A DNA stretch of 17,602 bases from positions 1-17,602 of the forward strand of contig DASSJI010000014.1 in NCBI GenBank assembly GCA_035691285.1, given 5' to 3'. The position numbers and the translations under genes are program-made. Shown piece after piece: positions 9,970-16,616 of the stretch; within the stretch, counting starts at the first letter, position 1, and each line of letters starts with the position of its first letter. This stretch comes from DATFEN01 sp035691285 (GTDB taxonomy: Bacteria; Acidobacteriota; Vicinamibacteria; Fen-336). The notes under the pieces are model-generated. The model did not search any database. It saw only the letters and a program-made list of their open reading frames with translations, and was not told where the DNA came from.

Positions 9970-10761
9970 CTATCGCCCCCGGAAGACCGGCTTGCGCTTC
10001 TCGACGTGGGCAGCCAGGCCTTCGCGGGCGTCCTCGGACTCGAAGAGCTGCTGCTGCAGCTCGCGCTCGAGGGCGAGGGCCTCGGCGAACGCGCTCTCGG
10101 CGCCCGAGTGGACGGCGCGCTTGATCAGGCCCACCGCCTTGCTGGCGCGGCTCGGCGGGACGTACTCCCGGGCGCGCGCCAGGACCTGCTCGAGGAAGGC
10201 TCCCGGCTCCGCCTCGAGGACCTCGTTCACGAGGCCCAGCGCCTGCGCCTCCTCGAACTCGAACAGCCGGCCCGTGGCCATGAGCTCGAGCGCACGGGCC
10301 TTGCCCACGAGCCGCACCAGGCGCTGCGTGCCGCCCGTTCCCGGAAGCACCCCCAGCGAGACCTCGGGCAGGCCGATGCGTCCGCCGCCCTTGCGGGCGA
10401 AGCGCAGGTCCGCCGCCATCGCGACCTCGAGGCCGCCGCCGACGCAGTGGCCGTTCAGGGCGGCGATCACGAGCTTCGGGGTCTGCTCGAGACGCACCAG
10501 CGTCTCGTTCGCGTGCAGGCAGAAGAAGTACTTGAAGCGCGGCGTGACGGAAGCCAGCATCTTGATGTCGGCCCCCGCGCAGAAGAACTTCTCGCCCGCT
10601 CCGGTCAGCACGAGCACGTGGACCGCGTCGTCCATGCGCGCGTCGAGGATCGCGGCGTCGAGCTCGCGCATCATGTCGTAGGAGTACGTGTTGGCCGGGG
10701 GGTCCTGGAGGGTCAGGACCATGACGCCGTCGCGCGTCGCGCGCTTCACGAGTTCGGGCAC
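9970..10761 (-). CDS. Enoyl-CoA hydratase/isomerase family protein
   Basis: This is a 263-residue crotonase-fold enzyme with classical hydratase features: FCAGADI (60-66) and GHCVGGGLE (104-112) form the oxyanion hole, E112 and E133 (GLPEVSLG) match the two catalytic glutamates, and GVLPGTGGTQRLVRLVG is the canonical loop. It should hydrate trans-2-enoyl-CoA thioesters in fatty-acid or amino-acid degradation. The exact substrate cannot be inferred because no thiolase or acyl-CoA dehydrogenase is near. The start is GTG at 10759-10761, with AGGAGG 6 nt upstream. That Shine-Dalgarno site overlaps the stop of the glycosyltransferase gene, which ends 10 bp before. It is more canonical than the paralogue at 7144-7902, and the two share only the general fold. 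Confidence 0.92.
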   Translation of the reverse strand: MPELVKRATRDGVMVLTLQDPPANTYSYDMMRELDAAILDARMDDAVHVLVLTGAGEKFFCAGADIKMLASVTPRFKYFFCLHANETLVRLEQTPKLVIAALNGHCVGGGLEVAMAADLRFARKGGGRIGLPEVSLGVLPGTGGTQRLVRLVGKARALELMATGRLFEFEEAQALGLVNEVLEAEPGAFLEQVLARAREYVPPSRASKAVGLIKRAVHSGAESAFAEALALERELQQQLFESEDAREGLAAHVEKRKPVFRGR

Positions 10762-10771
10762 CCGCGGCCTC

Positions 10772-11653
10772 CTATGCGATTCTACCCGGCGCGCCGCGCA
10801 CGAAGCCCGCGGCGTTCGCCGCCTGGGCCACGACCGTGAGGGCGAGCAGCCCCGCCGCCCGGCGGCCGCGGGCCGCCCGGAATGGATGGCGCAGGAGGTC
10901 CAGGTAGAAGCGCGGCGGCTCGACGCGGAACGGCTCGCCCCGCCGCGCCGCCCGTCGCTCGTGGAACCGCCGTGCGCCGCGGCCGTAGTTGAAGTGCTGC
11001 CGCACGAAGCCCGCGAGTCCGAGCCGGTGGCAGTGGGTCACGACGGCTCCCGGCACGAAGGCGAGGCGCCCTCCCGCGTGGCGCTGGCGATCGCAGAGAT
11101 CGCGGTCCTCGCCGGCGGCCAGCGGGAAGGCCGCGTCGAAGCCGCCGATCCTCTCGAAGCGCCGGTGCGACACGGCGACGTTGTTCGAGGCGAAGAAGCG
11201 CGCGTCCTCCGGCGCCGCGTTGTAGTAGGCGTACAGGTAGTCGAGGAGCGCCTGGCTGGCGCTGCTGAAAGGGTTCTCGGGCAGGCCGTTCAGGGTGCGG
11301 CCGCCCGCCAGCAGGTCGGCGTCCAGGGTGAGGGCCGCGTCCATCGCGCGAAGCCAGGCGCGGTCGGCCAGGCAGTCGTCGTCGGTGAAGGCGAGCAGCG
11401 GGGCCCGTGCGCGAGCTGCGCCTGCGTTGCGTGCGGCTGCCGGTCCGGCATGCGAGGTCTCCACGAGCGTGACGTCAAGGCGTCCGCGCACGGCCTCGAG
11501 CGCGGAACCCAGCGGCACGCCCCCGCCGTCGTCGACGACGACGACCTCGAAGCCGCCCTGCGGGCTCTCGACCCGCGCCAGGGCGTCGAGGCACGCGGCG
11601 AGGCGCTCGGGCCGCGCAAACGTGGGGACGACGACCGTGAAGCGAGGTGTCAG
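10772..11653 (-). CDS. Family 2 glycosyltransferase, possible CTG start
   Basis: This is a GT-A fold glycosyltransferase of about 293 residues that would transfer a sugar from a nucleotide donor to a glycan or lipid carrier. The N-terminal nucleotide-binding strand FTVVVPTFARPERLAACLDAL and VVVVDDGGG are present, followed by GPAAARNAGAARA, AFTDDDCLADRAWL (the DxD-like metal site), FFASNNVAVSHRRFERIGGF, and LAAGEDRDLCDRQRHAGGRL with the acceptor-side ED. The C-terminal part (RFYLDLLRHPFRAARG, then a hydrophobic LLALTVVAQAANAAG) may touch the membrane. The first ATG/GTG in frame is GTG at 11518, which would remove the first beta strand and the VVDDG segment. The frame is open upstream, and CTG at 11651-11653 gives exactly the expected N-terminus. 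So either CTG is used or the start is damaged. Confidence 0.8.
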   Translation of the reverse strand: MTPRFTVVVPTFARPERLAACLDALARVESPQGGFEVVVVDDGGGVPLGSALEAVRGRLDVTLVETSHAGPAAARNAGAARARAPLLAFTDDDCLADRAWLRAMDAALTLDADLLAGGRTLNGLPENPFSSASQALLDYLYAYYNAAPEDARFFASNNVAVSHRRFERIGGFDAAFPLAAGEDRDLCDRQRHAGGRLAFVPGAVVTHCHRLGLAGFVRQHFNYGRGARRFHERRAARRGEPFRVEPPRFYLDLLRHPFRAARGRRAAGLLALTVVAQAANAAGFVRGAPGRIA

Positions 11654-11681
11654 GCGAGCCCGCGGAGTTCTCCGAGCCGCT

Positions 11682-11894
11682 TCACCTGGGGAAGCGCTCG
11701 TCGACGAAGGCCCGCACCGCCGCCTCGAGCTCGGCCTCGGAGGCCGCCGCGAGCCGCTGCAGCGGCTCGTTGCCGGAGCCCTTCTCGGCCGCCATGAGGT
11801 AGATCGAGGCTCGGAAGCCGGAGCCCTCGCGGTAGAGGTAGGCGTGGACCTCCCCGCCGGGCCTGTGGAACTTCAGCAGGCGGCCGGTCTTCAA
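11682..11894 (-). CDS. Small hypothetical protein (70 aa)
   Basis: This small ORF has no family I recognise. It begins MKTGRLLKFHRPGGEVHAYL, predicted as a beta hairpin, continues with FRASIYLMAAE as another strand, and closes with an acidic helix (LAAASEAELEAAVRAFVDER), giving a compact beta-beta-alpha layout. Support for it being real comes from context: its ATG at 11892-11894 overlaps the TGA of the SGNH hydrolase (ATGA, 4 bp), and it sits in the middle of a co-directional run, 28 bp before the glycosyltransferase. The codon pattern is GC-rich at third positions like its neighbours. It has no signal peptide and no membrane segment. Confidence 0.7.
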   Translation of the reverse strand: MKTGRLLKFHRPGGEVHAYLYREGSGFRASIYLMAAEKGSGNEPLQRLAAASEAELEAAVRAFVDERFPR

Positions 11895-12982
11895 CGCCGG
11901 AACGGCCCCCGCGAGCGCGGCGGCCGCCGCGGCAGGATCGGCTCGGGCGTGGCCAGGAGGCCGAGGTCGCCGCCGAGCGTCGCCCCGGAGCTCGACTCGA
12001 GCGGCGTCGTGATGGCCTCGAAGAACGCGCTCGCGATGATGTCGTAGCCCTCGTCGTTCGGGTGCACGTGGTCGTAGAAGAGCGTGTGGAAGTCCGGGAC
12101 GGCCATGAAGGGCTCGAACAGCTCGGCCAGCACGGCGCCCTCCTCCTCAACCATCGCACGGACCAGCTCGTTGACGTCCGCGACCCAGACGTTCCGGGAC
12201 TCCGGCGTCCGCGCGTCGAAGCCGGTGTTCACCGGGATGATCGTGCCGACGATCGGCAGGCTGTGCTGGCCCTTCACCGCGCGCACGATGCTCCGCAGGC
12301 TGTCGACGGTGAAGCAGGGCGGTCCGGCGATGTTGCGGCACTCTCGGGCGTTCCAGTCGTTGGTCCCGTAGAGGACGAGGGTGTAGGCCGGGTCATTGCG
12401 GCGCAGGCTCTGCGAGATGCGCTCGGCCCCCTCCCAGCTCCGCGTGCCCCCGACCGACTGGTTCACGACCTCGGCCCCGCCGAAGTGGGCGGTCAGCCGG
12501 TTCTGCAGGAGGCGGCGGTAGCCGTACCCGCTCGACGACCCGTCGCCGTCGGTGATGGAGTCGCCGAAGGCCATGTAGCGGGCGGGGACGTTGGGCCCGA
12601 TCGGCAGCGTCGCGCCGACCCGGACGACCTCGCCCTCAGGCAGCGGGACCGTGATCTGGACCGGCGCGCCCGGCGCGTAGTAGGGCGGGAGCGAGGCGGG
12701 CACGAGGGAAGCGGTCGCCTCTCCCTCAGGCACGTTGTTGACCGTCACGCGACCGGTGCCCGCCGCAGCCGCCGCCGTGCGTCCGGCGATCTCGACCTCC
12801 GCGCCCGGGACCACGGCGTCCTCCCTGCCGTCCTGCAGGCCGTTCGCGTTCTCGTCGTAGAACACCAGGGCCTCGACCGGGTGCACGGGCGGGGGGGAGG
12901 GGCTGGGGCGGGGGCGCGGCGCGCCGTCGCAGCCCACGAGGCTCGAGACCAGGAGGGCCAGGGACGGCGGAAAGCGGCGCAC
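11891..12982 (-). CDS. SGNH/GDSL hydrolase lipoprotein with N-terminal SdrD-B-like module
   Basis: This is a 363-residue esterase or acyl-hydrolase exported as a lipoprotein. A short signal ends at a lipobox-like LVGC18, followed by a Pro-rich linker. Residues about 36-125 form a beta-sandwich module with a calcium-loop-like D43-ENANGLQ-D51, resembling SdrD-B or carboxypeptidase-regulatory domains. The SGNH domain follows: block I GDSITDG with S142, block II NQSVGG, block III YGTNDW (N208), and block V D304-HVH307. The catalytic Ser, Asp and His are all present, as are the Gly and Asn of the oxyanion hole. The GTG at 12980-12982 fits the signal peptide. Upstream ATG/GTG codons would add unrelated residues. 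A TAGATT box lies 10 nt upstream, with no Shine-Dalgarno site. Its substrate, perhaps an acylated polysaccharide, is unknown. Confidence 0.88.
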   Translation of the reverse strand: MRRFPPSLALLVSSLVGCDGAPRPRPSPSPPPVHPVEALVFYDENANGLQDGREDAVVPGAEVEIAGRTAAAAAGTGRVTVNNVPEGEATASLVPASLPPYYAPGAPVQITVPLPEGEVVRVGATLPIGPNVPARYMAFGDSITDGDGSSSGYGYRRLLQNRLTAHFGGAEVVNQSVGGTRSWEGAERISQSLRRNDPAYTLVLYGTNDWNARECRNIAGPPCFTVDSLRSIVRAVKGQHSLPIVGTIIPVNTGFDARTPESRNVWVADVNELVRAMVEEEGAVLAELFEPFMAVPDFHTLFYDHVHPNDEGYDIIASAFFEAITTPLESSSGATLGGDLGLLATPEPILPRRPPRSRGPFRR

Positions 12983-13012
12983 TGGGCGCCCGAATCTAGC
13001 ACAACGGACCTC

Positions 13013-13042
13013 TTGATGCCCCGCGGCCTCCGGATCTATAGT
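13013..13042 (+). promoter_or_regulatory. Sigma70-like promoter of the PilZ gene
   Basis: TTGATG (13013-13018) and TATAGT (13037-13042) are separated by 18 bp. This is the best-formed promoter in the window. A start site near 13049 would give a leader of about 15 nt, which contains GGGGGA just before the ATG at 13064. Confidence 0.65.
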
Positions 13043-13063
13043 CGGCCCCACCGGGGGACACGC

Positions 13064-13405
13064 ATGACGACGGGCGCGGCGCCGCGCCGGAGCAACAGGC
13101 GCCTGACCGCACGGCGGGCCTGTCTACTGACCGTCCGCTACAAGACCGCGACCACGTGGCATCCGGCCACCGCGGTCAACATCTCGGCGCAGGGCTGCCG
13201 GCTTCGGCTCGGCGAGGACCTCGAGCGTGGGACGACAGTCGCCGTGATGTTCGAGACGCCGCTGCGCGACGGCGCGACCGCCCTGAACGCCGAGCTCGAG
13301 GGCGTCGTCAGCTGGTCGCGCCTCGAGGGCCTCTCCCACCAGGTCGGCATCCAGTTCACGTCTCCGTCGCAGGCGCTGCAGGACCTGATGGACAGCCTGG
13401 CGTAG
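13064..13405 (+). CDS. PilZ domain protein (c-di-GMP receptor)
   Basis: This is a 113-residue, single-domain PilZ protein that would bind cyclic di-GMP and pass the signal to a partner, often for motility, exopolysaccharide or transcription control. The two binding motifs are present: an Arg-rich RRLTARR with R13 and R17 in the RxxxR arrangement, and N39-ISAQ-G44 for the [D/N]xSxxG motif. The rest is the beta-barrel, including VAVMFETPL, ELEGVVSWSR and HQVGIQFTSPS. No other domain is attached. The ATG at 13064 follows GGGGGA and the promoter above. It is transcribed alone, divergent from the SGNH gene and convergent with the glycosylase gene. Confidence 0.9.
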   Translation: MTTGAAPRRSNRRLTARRACLLTVRYKTATTWHPATAVNISAQGCRLRLGEDLERGTTVAVMFETPLRDGATALNAELEGVVSWSRLEGLSHQVGIQFTSPSQALQDLMDSLA

Positions 13406-13425
13406 CCGGGCGCCTCATCCCCGGG

Positions 13426-13460
13426 CCGGCCCTCTTGAAGCAGGCCTTCATGCGGGCCGG
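13426..13460. terminator. Nested hairpin between convergent genes
   Basis: CCGGCCC (13426-13432) pairs with GGGCCGG (13454-13460), and inside it TGAAG (13436-13440) pairs with CTTCA (13446-13450). It lies between the PilZ stop and the stop of the opposing glycosylase gene. There is no T-run on either strand, so it is a weak or factor-assisted terminator at best. Confidence 0.4.
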
Positions 13461-13507
13461 ATGTCCGCGCCGGGACCTCACCGTTTCCTCGTCGCGCGAC
13501 GCATCCT

Positions 13508-13942
13508 TCATGCACGCGCCTTCTCCCAGGAGCGCACACGGCCCCTGACGACGCGAAACAAGGGGTGGGCCATGGGCGTCGCGAGGGTGCGCCACTTCCG
13601 CGCCAGCGCAGGCGCCCGCCGGCGCAGCTTGGCCCTCAGGTGACGCCATTCAGCCTGGAGCTGCCCACGCGTCTCCGCCAGCCGTGGGTGGCCGCAGCGG
13701 CGCGGCAGCTTCCCGCGGTCGAACCGATACCCGCGCCGCGCTGCCTCCTCCGCGACTCCAGCCAGGTAGAGGTTGATCGCAGCGATGGGATCGGCCGCCG
13801 CGCGGAAGCGGAGGAGCTGGGGATGCGCCCGATATCCCCTCGTACGGCCCGCCAGGACGGCCCGGGCCAGCAGGCTCTCGCGCCAGAGCGCGACCAGACC
13901 GCGGGCATCCAGGTATTTCGGATGGAGGGTCCAGATCCGCAT
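13508..13942 (-). CDS. Pyrimidine-dimer DNA glycosylase/endonuclease V-like protein
   Basis: This is a 144-residue protein of the Pyr_excise type, related to phage T4 endonuclease V, which cuts the glycosyl bond at UV-induced pyrimidine dimers and nicks the abasic site. The N-terminal MRIWTLHPKYLDARGLVALW matches the cellular branch of this family. YRAHPQLLRFRAAADPIAAI and the helix with YLAGVAEEAARRGYRFD follow. The C-terminal third (LRAKLRRRAPALARKWRTLA) is basic. The ATG at 13940-13942 starts 6 bp after the stop of the glyoxalase-fold remnant. Whether it repairs dimers is unproven because many members of this branch are untested. It is the last gene of a minus-strand group and faces the PilZ gene. 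Confidence 0.8.
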   Translation of the reverse strand: MRIWTLHPKYLDARGLVALWRESLLARAVLAGRTRGYRAHPQLLRFRAAADPIAAINLYLAGVAEEAARRGYRFDRGKLPRRCGHPRLAETRGQLQAEWRHLRAKLRRRAPALARKWRTLATPMAHPLFRVVRGRVRSWEKARA

Positions 13943-13948
13943 GTCGCG

Positions 13949-14113
13949 TCAACCCCTCTCGAGGCCCGGGGGAAGGCGCCATTCGCTCGCGGCGAGGTCG
14001 AGGCCGCGCTGCGAGAACTCCCAGTGATGCCCCTCGAGGTCCTTCGCCCGATAGATCCGCCCACCCCAGAAGCCATCGGCTGGCTCGGAGAGGTTCGGCT
14101 TCGTTCCCATCAT
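13949..14113 (-). pseudogene. C-terminal fragment of a glyoxalase-fold (VOC, PhnB-like) protein
   Basis: The 54-codon frame reads as the last module of a VOC protein: ADGFWGGRIYRAKDLEGHHW, then EFSQRGLDLAASEWRLPPGL. FWG.R.Y...D.EGH.W.F is the metal-ligand-containing closing strand pair of PhnB-like glyoxalase/bleomycin-resistance proteins, which are usually 130-160 residues. The N-terminal half is missing. An in-frame TGA lies six codons upstream of the two start ATGs, and no match to the missing part is seen further up. AGGGG directly precedes the ATG pair, so it may still be translated. It ends 6 bp before the glycosylase start. Confidence 0.6.
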
Positions 14114-14171
14114 CCCCTCCGGCGCACCTCACGTCCGCACACCATCTCGTTCAGCGCCGCGCCACAGCGCA

Positions 14172-14612
14172 TCACGGCCCGACTGCGAGACGGAGCGCCC
14201 ACGCCGAGGCGAACAAGGCAAATCCGAGGCAGCACCCGACGATCGGTGTGCGGAACCAGTACAGCACGGCCAGCGCGAGGTATGCCGCGGAGACGGTGAC
14301 CGCGAGGGGCAGGAACACCGGTGCGTTGACCGCGAACGACGCAGAGCCTCGCCCCGCCAACACGACGACGGCCCCGAACAGCACCGCGCCGAGGCTGTGG
14401 CTGAAGTTGAAGCCCACCCAGGCTCTCCACAGGTCCGTTCGGCCAGTCAGAAGAACCCGGGCACGGACCATGGCTTCGGCCATCGACGGATCGGCGGGGG
14501 ACAACCCCTTTCGCTCGGTCGAACCGTGCGGCGTCGCCAAGGCGTGGGCGATTCCGAGGACCAGGTACGGCAGGGCTCCCGCGAGGAACAAGTACCGACT
14601 CAGCTCACTCAT
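14172..14612 (-). CDS. Four-helix membrane protein (LIC_13387-like)
   Basis: This is a 146-residue integral membrane protein. Four hydrophobic segments are visible, roughly at residues 5-26, 68-88, 97-118 and 124-143. Between the first two is a polar loop with a run of charged residues, ending in the conserved-looking LWRAWVGFNFSHSLGAVLFG. That motif resembles a family of small bacterial membrane proteins I know under the label LIC_13387. The assignment is from memory and the function is unknown. The ATG at 14610-14612 is chosen over an upstream GTG because the first helix begins there. There is no good Shine-Dalgarno site. A TAGAAT box lies 72 nt upstream (14689-14684, minus strand). Confidence 0.7.
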   Translation of the reverse strand: MSELSRYLFLAGALPYLVLGIAHALATPHGSTERKGLSPADPSMAEAMVRARVLLTGRTDLWRAWVGFNFSHSLGAVLFGAVVVLAGRGSASFAVNAPVFLPLAVTVSAAYLALAVLYWFRTPIVGCCLGFALFASAWALRLAVGP

Positions 14613-14923
14613 CCCATCGCCCCGTCGTTGCAGGTTGCGCCACGATCTCGCCAGTCCGCCCGGTGCTCGCGTCGAGGCGCTCCATTCTAGTGCGGTGCGA
14701 TCAGGCTCACCGCGAGGCGCCGACCGCATTGCTGTTGCTCGTCAAGGCGGAGCGAGCCTCGCAGTTCTCCCTTCCGGTAGTGCCAGGTCTTCGCATCCGC
14801 ATGCTCGGGCGCTGGCATCGGCTCCCAGCCTGCGCCGCGCAACATCGAGTCCAGGGCTTGTTGGTCGACGGAGAGCGGGGCTCATTGCCGACCGCCACGT
14901 CGACTCGGCGTCGTCGTTGCTCC
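14613..14923. other. 311-bp stretch with one doubtful small ORF
   Basis: No recognised gene lies between the membrane protein and the DUF4304-like gene. It holds a 52-codon minus-strand frame (listed separately) and a TAGAAT sequence at 14684-14689 on the minus strand that overlaps that frame's stop codon. I found no other structure. Base composition here and to the right is visibly less GC-rich than at the left of the window. Confidence 0.5.
14687..14845 (-). CDS. Possible small protein or C-terminal fragment (52 aa)
   Basis: The frame runs from ATG at 14843-14845 to TAG at 14687-14689. It is open back to a TGA at 14882-14884. It reads MLRGAGWEPMPAPEHADAKT, then WHYRKGELRGSLRLDEQQQC, then GRRLAVSLIAPH. 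Alternating strand residues and the WHYRKGELRGSLRLDE segment look protein-like rather than random. The preceding in-frame residues (LSVDQQALDSM) extend the same style, so this may be the tail of a lost gene. No family is recognised. Confidence 0.35.
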   Translation of the reverse strand: MLRGAGWEPMPAPEHADAKTWHYRKGELRGSLRLDEQQQCGRRLAVSLIAPH

Positions 14924-15838
14924 TCAGATGAGCGCAAGCCTGCGCTCCGCTTCCTGCCGAAGCTCAGGCATGCGCTGGTAGTGCGGGCTGTCGAGCACCC
15001 GCTGCCAGGCCGCGCGCGCGCGCTCGGGCTGCCCGCACGCCAACCCGAGTGCGCTGGCCGCCTCGGCCCGTGCGAGTGAGTTGAGCCCGCCACCGAACAT
15101 CTCGAGGGCGATGCCCGAACGCATCTCGCGGTCTTCACGCGACTCGAAGGCGTCGAGCGCACGTGCCAGATCGCGATACTGGTCGAGCCAGGGCAGAGCC
15201 TGCTCGACCACAGCCTTCCTCACATCCGAAACAACAGAATCGAGGTTGCTGCCCTTGGAGTTTACGTACCAGACGTCTGGGCGGCGATGCCACAGTTGGA
15301 AGAGCGACTTGCGGAGGAACCGGCGAGCATGACAGGCATGTTCCTCGGGCCACTCGGGCACGGGCTCTGTGGCCCAGGGGACTGCATGCAGAGCCTTGTA
15401 GTACAGGCCTACGCTTCCACCGAACGAGTGGCTTGTGGCGCCAACCGCCGAGCCGAGGTAGCTGCCGAGGGAGTGAAAATCGACGACCTCGACCGCGCTT
15501 TCGCCGGGACGCCATGCGGCTCGCGCCCTGAAGCGTGCGAACCCGGCATCGCGGAGGATCGGAAACACCACCGACTTGAGCGCCGCCGCCACATCTCGCG
15601 AATCCGTCACCGCTGGTTCAATCTCCGGCAAGACGCCGCCACCCCGGTCGTCGAACTTGGTGGAAGCGGGCCCGTCGAGAAGCCTGTCGTCGCCCGCCTC
15701 CCGCATCTGCTTGGCGGCCTCGGCCCAGCCTGCACGCGCCCGCTTACGCGGGCCGATAACCACCGTATTGCCCCGAACGTGGATCTCGACGTCATCTTGG
15801 AGGCCCGCTCCTTCGATAACTGGCTTCGGAAGCCGCAC
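14924..15838 (-). CDS. AbrB/MazE-like domain fused to a DUF4304-like domain
   Basis: This is a 304-codon frame. Residues 1-63 follow the MazE-type antitoxin plan: RLPKPVIEGAGL, then DDVEIHVRGNTVVI, then RAGWAEAAKQMREAGDDRLL. The usual start is missing. The upstream codons (LIRIGNSRG, the first beta strand) are in frame but lie behind a TAG at 15872-15874, and the only start codon after it is GTG at 15836-15838, which loses that strand. The usual acidic/tryptophan tail after TKFDD is replaced by a linker. From residue 77 (GTG at 15608-15610) a DUF4304-like domain follows: DVAAALKSVVFPILRDAGF, VDFHSLGSYLGSAVGATSHS and FLRKSLFQLWHRRPDVWYV, with an alpha-helical tail. The second part could be a self-standing 228-residue protein starting at that GTG. 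The function is unknown. Confidence 0.65.
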   Translation of the reverse strand: MRLPKPVIEGAGLQDDVEIHVRGNTVVIGPRKRARAGWAEAAKQMREAGDDRLLDGPASTKFDDRGGGVLPEIEPAVTDSRDVAAALKSVVFPILRDAGFARFRARAAWRPGESAVEVVDFHSLGSYLGSAVGATSHSFGGSVGLYYKALHAVPWATEPVPEWPEEHACHARRFLRKSLFQLWHRRPDVWYVNSKGSNLDSVVSDVRKAVVEQALPWLDQYRDLARALDAFESREDREMRSGIALEMFGGGLNSLARAEAASALGLACGQPERARAAWQRVLDSPHYQRMPELRQEAERRLALI

Positions 15839-15927
15839 TCCGCGGGAGTTGCCGATTCGGATGAGTCGCCCCTAGCGACGACGACGGCGATGAACCTTCA
15901 CTTGACCGGAGGAGTCCAGATACGGTT

Positions 15928-15934
15928 GTTGGGC
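15928..15934 (+). repeat. Lone attC-type core GTTGGGC (cassette left end)
   Basis: GTTGGGC fits the integron core GTTRRRY. It is the exact reverse complement of GCCCAAC at 16617-16623, which opens the palindrome on the far side of the cytochrome c gene. The shared sequence is 10 bp (TGTTGGGCGG at 15927-15936, CCGCCCAACA at 16615-16624). The rest of an attC to its left is not clear: only a short AACC/GGTT pairing is visible, so the left attC seems degraded or truncated. Confidence 0.45.
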
Positions 15935-15953
15935 GGCGCCCCACTCAACCAAG

Positions 15954-16577
15954 TCAAGGGCTCCCAGGCGGGTTCGCCGGAGGCTCTGCCACAATGGCTT
16001 CCGGCACGCGGTTCTTGATCGGCGGAAGGGACTTCAGATACGCGAAGATGGCCTTGATGTCCTGGTCGGTCATGTGCGCGTACATCTGCCACGGCATCGG
16101 GGGCAGGATTGGGCGTGAGGTGCCCATGTGCCGGCCTGTGCGGAGGGCTTTCATGAACATATCCTCTGTCCAGATACCTATCCCGGTGTTCTCATCAGGC
16201 GTGAGGTTGATGGCGTAGCTGATGCCCCACGGACCGGACCAGGCCGTCAAATCCCATGAGAGTGTGGCGATCCAGGGGCCTGGCGGCAGCTTGGGCGGTG
16301 GCGGCAGCTTGGCCTGCTCGGGATGTCCCGAGAGAGCGCGAGAGAAGTCCGGCTCGGGTCCCTGGGGTCCCATCTTCTTGGGGGTGTGGCAGTCGTGGCA
16401 GCCCCCGATCATGAGGAGGTATTTTCCGCGCGCGACCGTGGTGGACACCGCCGGCGTAGCCTTCGAGCCCACACTCGGAGGCTTCGCTGGCGTGACCTGC
16501 TCTGCCGGAGCCATACCCGTGGCGACGGCCGCCAGAGACCAGACCACACCCATCACACCCGGCAGGAGTTGCTTCAT
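15954..16577 (-). CDS. Secreted single-heme c-type cytochrome
   Basis: This is a 207-residue exported cytochrome c. A signal peptide (KQLLPGVMGVVWSLAAVATG) leads to a Pro/Thr-rich linker and then GKYLLMIGGCHDCHTPKK, with one CxxCH heme site. A Pro-rich loop (SGHPEQAKLPPPPKLPPGPW) follows, then GPWGISYAINLTPDENTGIG, MGTSRPILPPMPWQMYAHMT and IFAYLKSLPP. This layout is shared with a family of periplasmic cytochromes annotated simply as cytochrome c. A methionine in the PPMPWQMYAHMT region is the likely distal ligand. It should carry electrons in the periplasm. The partner is unknown. The ATG at 16575-16577 is chosen because AGGAG lies 9 nt upstream and the signal sequence starts there. It sits between two integron-type core sites and is read against the direction of the neighbouring toxin-antitoxin cassette. 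Confidence 0.88.
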   Translation of the reverse strand: MKQLLPGVMGVVWSLAAVATGMAPAEQVTPAKPPSVGSKATPAVSTTVARGKYLLMIGGCHDCHTPKKMGPQGPEPDFSRALSGHPEQAKLPPPPKLPPGPWIATLSWDLTAWSGPWGISYAINLTPDENTGIGIWTEDMFMKALRTGRHMGTSRPILPPMPWQMYAHMTDQDIKAIFAYLKSLPPIKNRVPEAIVAEPPANPPGSP

Positions 16578-16616
16578 CGGTCTCATCTCCTTTCGGTGGA
16601 ACGGCAATTCACGTCC

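Noticed and set aside
10779..10784. TAGAAT as a -10 box for the enoyl-CoA hydratase at 9970-10761
   Set aside because: It lies in the last codons of the glycosyltransferase gene, and a start site from it would leave the AGGAGG site at the very 5' end. Read-through from the upstream gene is simpler.
12062..13063. N-terminal extension of the PilZ frame (447 codons in total)
   Set aside because: The extension is antisense to the SGNH hydrolase. The promoter at 13013-13042 and GGGGGA site place the start at 13064.
13650..14132. A 160-codon minus-strand frame over the glycosylase gene
   Set aside because: It is out of frame with two recognisable products (glycosylase and VOC fragment) and shows no domain of its own.
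14114..14171. Possible further attC-like core (GCTGAAC on the minus strand, near 14145-14151)
   Set aside because: One core-like heptamer is present, but I found no pairing arm or closing GTTRRRY at a suitable distance.
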